A DNA stretch of 64,000 bases, taken from the NCBI RefSeq assembly GCF_041477585.1, contig NZ_JBGNYA010000001.1, forward strand, positions 1,612,001-1,676,000, written 5' to 3'. The position numbers and the translations under genes were made by a program. The notes beneath the pieces were generated by a model that worked only from the letters and a program-made list of their open reading frames with translations, was not told the DNA's origin and did no database searches. This stretch comes from Halobellus sp. MBLA0158 (GTDB lineage Archaea; Halobacteriota; Halobacteria; Halobacteriales; Haloferacaceae). This document shows positions 60,732-64,000 of this stretch, one piece after another. Position 1 is the stretch's first letter, and every line of letters begins with the position of its first letter.

Positions 60732-62380
60732 CGGTCCACCTCCCCCATTATGGTGTCGAGGCTCCCGAGCGTCGCGACGAGGTCGGCGACGTACTCGTCT
60801 TCGGCCATCGCCGGCAGCGCCGACAGATTCGAGAACGACGGGCCGCGGATCTTGAACCGCGCGGGGGTCTCCGTGCCATCGGCGCGGATGTAGATCCCGA
60901 GTTCGCCCTTGGCGCCCTCGACGGCCCGATAGCACTCCCCGGTCGGCTTCAGCGTCCGCGGCACGTTGGCCTGGCAGGTCCGGTCGTCCTCCGGCCAGTC
61001 CGCGAGCAGGTCGACGCACTGCTCGACGATGGCGGCCGACTCCTCGATCTCCCGCAGCCGGACGAGCACCCGGGCGAAGTTGTCGCAGCCGTCTTCGGTG
61101 ACGACGTTCCAATCGAGGCGGTCGTAGTAGCCGTAGGAGTCGTCGCGACGGAGGTCGTAGTCGATGCCGGAGCCGCGCGCCACCGGCCCGGTGACCCCGT
61201 ACCGCTTTGCGACCGCCGGCGGGAGTTCGCCGGTGTCGACACACCGGACCTGAAAGACCTCGTTGCCCGTCAGCAGGTCGTGGTACTCCGCGAGCTTCCG
61301 CGGCAGGTCGTCGGTGAAGGCGCGCACGGCTTCCAGGAAGTCGTCGCGCGGTTCGGGGAGGTCCCAGGCGACGCCGCCGACCCGGAAGTAGTTGAACATC
61401 ATCCGCTGGCCGGTCAGCTCCTCCAGCAGGTCCTGGACGAGCTCTCGGTCCCGGAATCCGTACATGAAGGTGGCGTTGAATTCGCCGCTGACGTCCAGGG
61501 CGTACATCGCGGTGAAGAGGAGGTGCGATAGGATGCGCGACAGTTCGGCGCTCATCGTTCGGACGACCCGGGCGTACTCGGGCACCTCGACGTCGGCCAG
61601 CTCCTCGATGACGCGGGCGTAGGCCCACTCGTTGAGCAGGCCGGCGCCGCCCCAGTCCCAGCGGTCGGGGTACGGCATGATCTGGTGGCGGTAGGTCTTC
61701 GACTGGCACACCTGCTCCTCGCAGCGGTGGATGTAGCCGATGTCGGGCTCGACGTCGACGACCTGTTCGCCGTCCAGCCGCGCCTCCAGGTGGAGCACCC
61801 CGTGGGTGGAGGGGTGGTGCGGTCCGATGTTGAGGTGCATCGTCTCTCCCTCGACGCCCTCGCTGCGGCGGTCTTCCGCCAGCGGATTGGCGTGCTCGTG
61901 CAGCGTGACGATCTGCGGCCGGTCCTGATCGTAGTTCCGCGAGAGGGGATGGCCCTGCCAGGTCTCCGGCAGGAGGATCCGGCGCAGGTCCGGGTGGTCG
62001 TCGTACTCGATGCCGACGAGGTCGTAGGCCTCCCGCTCGTGCCAGTCGGCCGTCCGGTAGACCGGCGCCGCCGACTCGCTCACGGGGTCGCCCGTCGGCG
62101 TCGGGACGACCACCGACAGCTCACGCGTCCGGTCGTCGTAGCTGGTGAGGTGGTAGATCGTCTCGTAGCGATCGTCGTACTCCTGGGCGGTCACACACGA
62201 GCAGTGGTCGAACCCCGCTCGCGAGCGGAGCGTCGACAGGACCGTCCGGACGCGGTCGGCCCGGACGACGACGGCGGGGGCGTTCTCGTGTGACTCGCGG
62301 CCGACGACGGCGTCGTCGGGGAGGGCGTCGATCGCTTCGGCCGGCAGCGGGAGGGCGGTCGGGCGGTCGTGCCGTTGCAT
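60728..62380 (-). CDS. nuoCD: Fused NADH-quinone oxidoreductase subunits C and D
   Basis: A 550-residue fusion, as is usual for haloarchaea. The NuoC-like part is about 1-160 (YHLTSYDDRTRELSVVVP, WHEREAYDLVGIEYDDHPDLRRILLPETWQGHPLSRNY). The NuoD-like part is about 180-550, with the quinone-pocket stretches GPHHPSTHGVLHLEARL and IGYIHRCEEQ and the RHQIMPYPDRWDWGGAGLLNEW region, and the later NFARVLVRLREIEES. The usual order in haloarchaea is nuoA-nuoB-nuoCD-nuoH, but here neither nuoB nor nuoH is adjacent. It is therefore isolated: either a second copy or the remnant of a rearranged operon. Confidence 0.88.
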   Translation of the reverse strand: MQRHDRPTALPLPAEAIDALPDDAVVGRESHENAPAVVVRADRVRTVLSTLRSRAGFDHCSCVTAQEYDDRYETIYHLTSYDDRTRELSVVVPTPTGDPVSESAAPVYRTADWHEREAYDLVGIEYDDHPDLRRILLPETWQGHPLSRNYDQDRPQIVTLHEHANPLAEDRRSEGVEGETMHLNIGPHHPSTHGVLHLEARLDGEQVVDVEPDIGYIHRCEEQVCQSKTYRHQIMPYPDRWDWGGAGLLNEWAYARVIEELADVEVPEYARVVRTMSAELSRILSHLLFTAMYALDVSGEFNATFMYGFRDRELVQDLLEELTGQRMMFNYFRVGGVAWDLPEPRDDFLEAVRAFTDDLPRKLAEYHDLLTGNEVFQVRCVDTGELPPAVAKRYGVTGPVARGSGIDYDLRRDDSYGYYDRLDWNVVTEDGCDNFARVLVRLREIEESAAIVEQCVDLLADWPEDDRTCQANVPRTLKPTGECYRAVEGAKGELGIYIRADGTETPARFKIRGPSFSNLSALPAMAEDEYVADLVATLGSLDTIMGEVDR

Positions 62381-62495
62381 CGTTCACACTGGACCGTACC
62401 GGCGGGAGTCCAGTAGGCACGCTGCCTCACCTGTGGTGTGATATAAGTGGCCCGCAGTCCGTGACAGTTTACTCACACACCTGCGAAGGCCGTGT

Positions 62496-63152
62496 ATGCG
62501 GTACCTCACGGTGTTGCTCGAACCCACCGACGGCGGTGCGTTCCATCCCCTTGGGGACGAACTGACCGCGGAGCCGTCTATCGAACGGCGAGCCATCCAC
62601 CGCGTCGAACTCCTTGCCGACGATACCGTGTTGCTGTTGGCCGAGGCGAGCGGCAGCCAGGAGCGCTACGAGGAGATCATGTCGGCGTCGCCGTACGTGA
62701 TCGAGTACCTCACCGCCGGCGACGACCGGTGGCTGGCGGTGAGCCAGTTCGAGCCGACAGAGACGGTCCGCCGGGCGCTGGCGCTCCAGCGCGACTCGTT
62801 TCTGATGATCGAGACGCCGATCCGCTTCACGGCCGAGGACAACCTCAAGATCACGTACCTCGGCACCGAGGAGACCTTCAGGCGCCTGTCAGAGTACGCC
62901 GACGAGATGGACTCGGTAACCGTCGAGATCCTCAGTATGGGCGAGTACGAGGCGAGCGACTCGCCCTTCGGTCGGATGCTCACCGCGCGACAGGAGGAGG
63001 TGCTCGAAGCGGCCGTCGACTTGGGATACTACAGCGAACCGCGTCGGGCGTCGCTCGAAGACGTCGGCGCGGCCGTCGGGATCTCCCCCGGGACGGTCGG
63101 CGAACACCTCCGGAAGGTCGAAGCGCGCGTCTTCCGCGAGATGGTCCGATGA
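62496..63152 (+). CDS. Bat-type HTH regulator (bacterio-opsin activator-like)
   Basis: A 218-residue transcription factor of the HTH-10/bat family. The C-terminal HTH (about 160-210) is RQEEVLEAAVDLGYYSEPRRASLEDVGAAVGISPGTVGEHLRKVE (seen in full across residues). The N-terminal ~150 residues are a sensory domain with no GAF signature. It is divergent from nuoCD and probably controls it. Start is the ATG at 62496; the GTG-T-ATG context has a CCGTGT run upstream. Confidence 0.88.
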   Translation: MRYLTVLLEPTDGGAFHPLGDELTAEPSIERRAIHRVELLADDTVLLLAEASGSQERYEEIMSASPYVIEYLTAGDDRWLAVSQFEPTETVRRALALQRDSFLMIETPIRFTAEDNLKITYLGTEETFRRLSEYADEMDSVTVEILSMGEYEASDSPFGRMLTARQEEVLEAAVDLGYYSEPRRASLEDVGAAVGISPGTVGEHLRKVEARVFREMVR

Positions 63153-63197
63153 CGGTTCGGGGTGGCCGTTGATCCGTCTTCTACCGGACCTCGACAG

Positions 63198-63959
63198 CTA
63201 CGAGAGGGTGATCCGCAGTTCGTATTCGTTCGTGATCCCGAGGAGGATCTGGGGGAGCTCGGACGTAAACCGCTCTCCGTTCAGTCGGTTGGAGGGGCCG
63301 GACACGCTGAACGCTCCGATGACCTCGCCGGCGTCGTCGGTCACGGGCGCGCCGACCGCGTTCACTCCCTGGATCTGTTCTTCCCTGTTGAACGCGTAGC
63401 CGCGTTCGCGGACCGTCTCGAGCTGCTCACGAAGGGTCTCCGGCGAGGTGACGGTGTTTGCGGTCTTGCGCTCCAGTCCCCGATCGATGATCCGTTCCCT
63501 CTTTTCGTCGGACACGGACGCGAGGATGGCCTTCCCTCCGGCGGTCGCGTGGAGCGGGATCCGTTTTCCGATGGTCGACTGCGTCCAGACGCTGTGGCTT
63601 CCCGCGGACGTGTAGAGATAGATCCCCTGAAGCGCCTCCTCGACGATGAACGTCGAGCGGCAGCCGCTTTCCTCGGCGAGCATATCGGCGTACTCCTCTG
63701 CGCTCGTGTAGACGTCCTTGCGGGTGCGCGCCCGTTCCCCCAGCGCGAGGAACTTCAGCGCGAGGTGATAGACGCCGTCTTCTTTCACGAGGTAGCCGTC
63801 CTGGACGAGCGTATTGAGATACCGATGTGCGGTACTCGAGCTGACATCCATCGAATCAGCGATGTCGGCAGGTGTCCCGCCGTTGTTTGAATGAATCCAT
63901 TCGAGAATCTCAAATGCCTGTTCGATCGTGGTTAATGTCTCGGGATTTGTGTCTGTCAT
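63198..63959 (-). CDS. IclR-family transcription regulator
   Basis: A 253-residue IclR regulator. The wHTH is at about 10-70 (QAFEILEWIHSNNGGTPADIADSMDVSSSTAHRYLNTLVQDG). The effector domain follows to the end, with SRGFLVEEALQGIY-like IFIVEEALQGIYLYTSAG, and IPLHATAGGKAILA (helix before the ligand pocket). No catalytic sites. These bind small carbon metabolites and repress neighbouring genes. The gene converges on the bat-type gene; its upstream region is at the end of the window. Confidence 0.92.
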   Translation of the reverse strand: MTDTNPETLTTIEQAFEILEWIHSNNGGTPADIADSMDVSSSTAHRYLNTLVQDGYLVKEDGVYHLALKFLALGERARTRKDVYTSAEEYADMLAEESGCRSTFIVEEALQGIYLYTSAGSHSVWTQSTIGKRIPLHATAGGKAILASVSDEKRERIIDRGLERKTANTVTSPETLREQLETVRERGYAFNREEQIQGVNAVGAPVTDDAGEVIGAFSVSGPSNRLNGERFTSELPQILLGITNEYELRITLS

Positions 63960-64000
63960 TTCGGTTCGGACGTCGCCCCGTGTCGTGATAACGATACCGC

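Noticed and set aside
1-64000. CRISPR arrays, rRNA genes or prophage modules
   Set aside because: No regularly spaced repeats with unique spacers, no rRNA signatures, and no integrase, terminase or capsid genes are present.

Overview
The window is chromosomal DNA of a halophilic archaeon (class Halobacteria). The evidence is the very high G+C with strong third-position bias, uniformly acidic proteins, many leaderless-looking starts with a TATA box about 25-30 bases upstream, twin-arginine lipoproteins, two receiver-HalX response regulators, a bat-type HTH regulator, and a tRNA-Trp gene interrupted by a long box C/D guide-RNA intron at position 37/38. I cannot name the genus. There is no rRNA, CRISPR array or intact insertion sequence.

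Layout. 1-9 kb: creatininase/ArfB-like amidohydrolase, a HalX regulator, an FeS-type prokaryotic (6-4) photolyase, a cold-shock protein, small metabolic genes, folP and mptE for pterin/folate synthesis, and a second, class I photolyase. 9-22 kb: superoxide dismutase, membrane proteins, Elp3, an S1-OB-DHH protein with degenerate catalytic motifs, thymidine kinase, a soluble PAS chemotaxis transducer, a secreted bactofilin-like protein and an aldo/keto reductase. 22-34 kb: an MFS transporter, a Tat lipoprotein resembling DyP peroxidases, a DsbA-like Tat lipoprotein, then a signalling and polysaccharide neighbourhood made of a clan-A glycosidase lipoprotein, a GAF histidine kinase, a processive GT2, a membrane HEAT-repeat protein and a CheY-like receiver. 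34-43 kb: a redoxin, another MFS protein and a tightly overlapping six-gene MoxR-DUF58-vWA operon. 43-49 kb: Lrp regulator with aminotransferase, then a degenerate RecA/KaiC-fold protein, a CHAT-type caspase-like protease and a 47-residue membrane micropeptide in an AT-rich pocket, next to a HalX regulator with an 11-bp tandem repeat upstream. 49-64 kb: guaB, membrane proteins, tRNA-Trp, a histidine kinase broken by an in-frame amber codon, a LolA-like lipoprotein, a membrane chemotaxis transducer, an isolated fused nuoCD with an overlapping zinc-finger gene, a bat-type regulator and an IclR regulator.

How genes work together. folP and mptE probably act in one pterin pathway, and mptE has a strongly structured upstream region. 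The two photolyases, the cold-shock protein and sod fit a sunlit, oxidative, hypersaline habitat. The MoxR operon looks like a membrane AAA+/vWA machine. The receiver-HEAT-GT2 operon with its kinase and glycosidase neighbours may be a phospho-signalled surface-polysaccharide module.

The best candidate for an undescribed system is the CHAT protease locus (45099-48346): a protease with a His/Cys pair, a RecA-fold partner without a Walker A loop, and a tiny membrane protein encoded tail-to-tail with it, with an abrupt drop in G+C over the last third of the locus. Two families of dispersed palindromes (7438/25376 and 27061/50971) and paired C-box/D-box changes in the tRNA-Trp intron guide are further observations not explained by the gene list.
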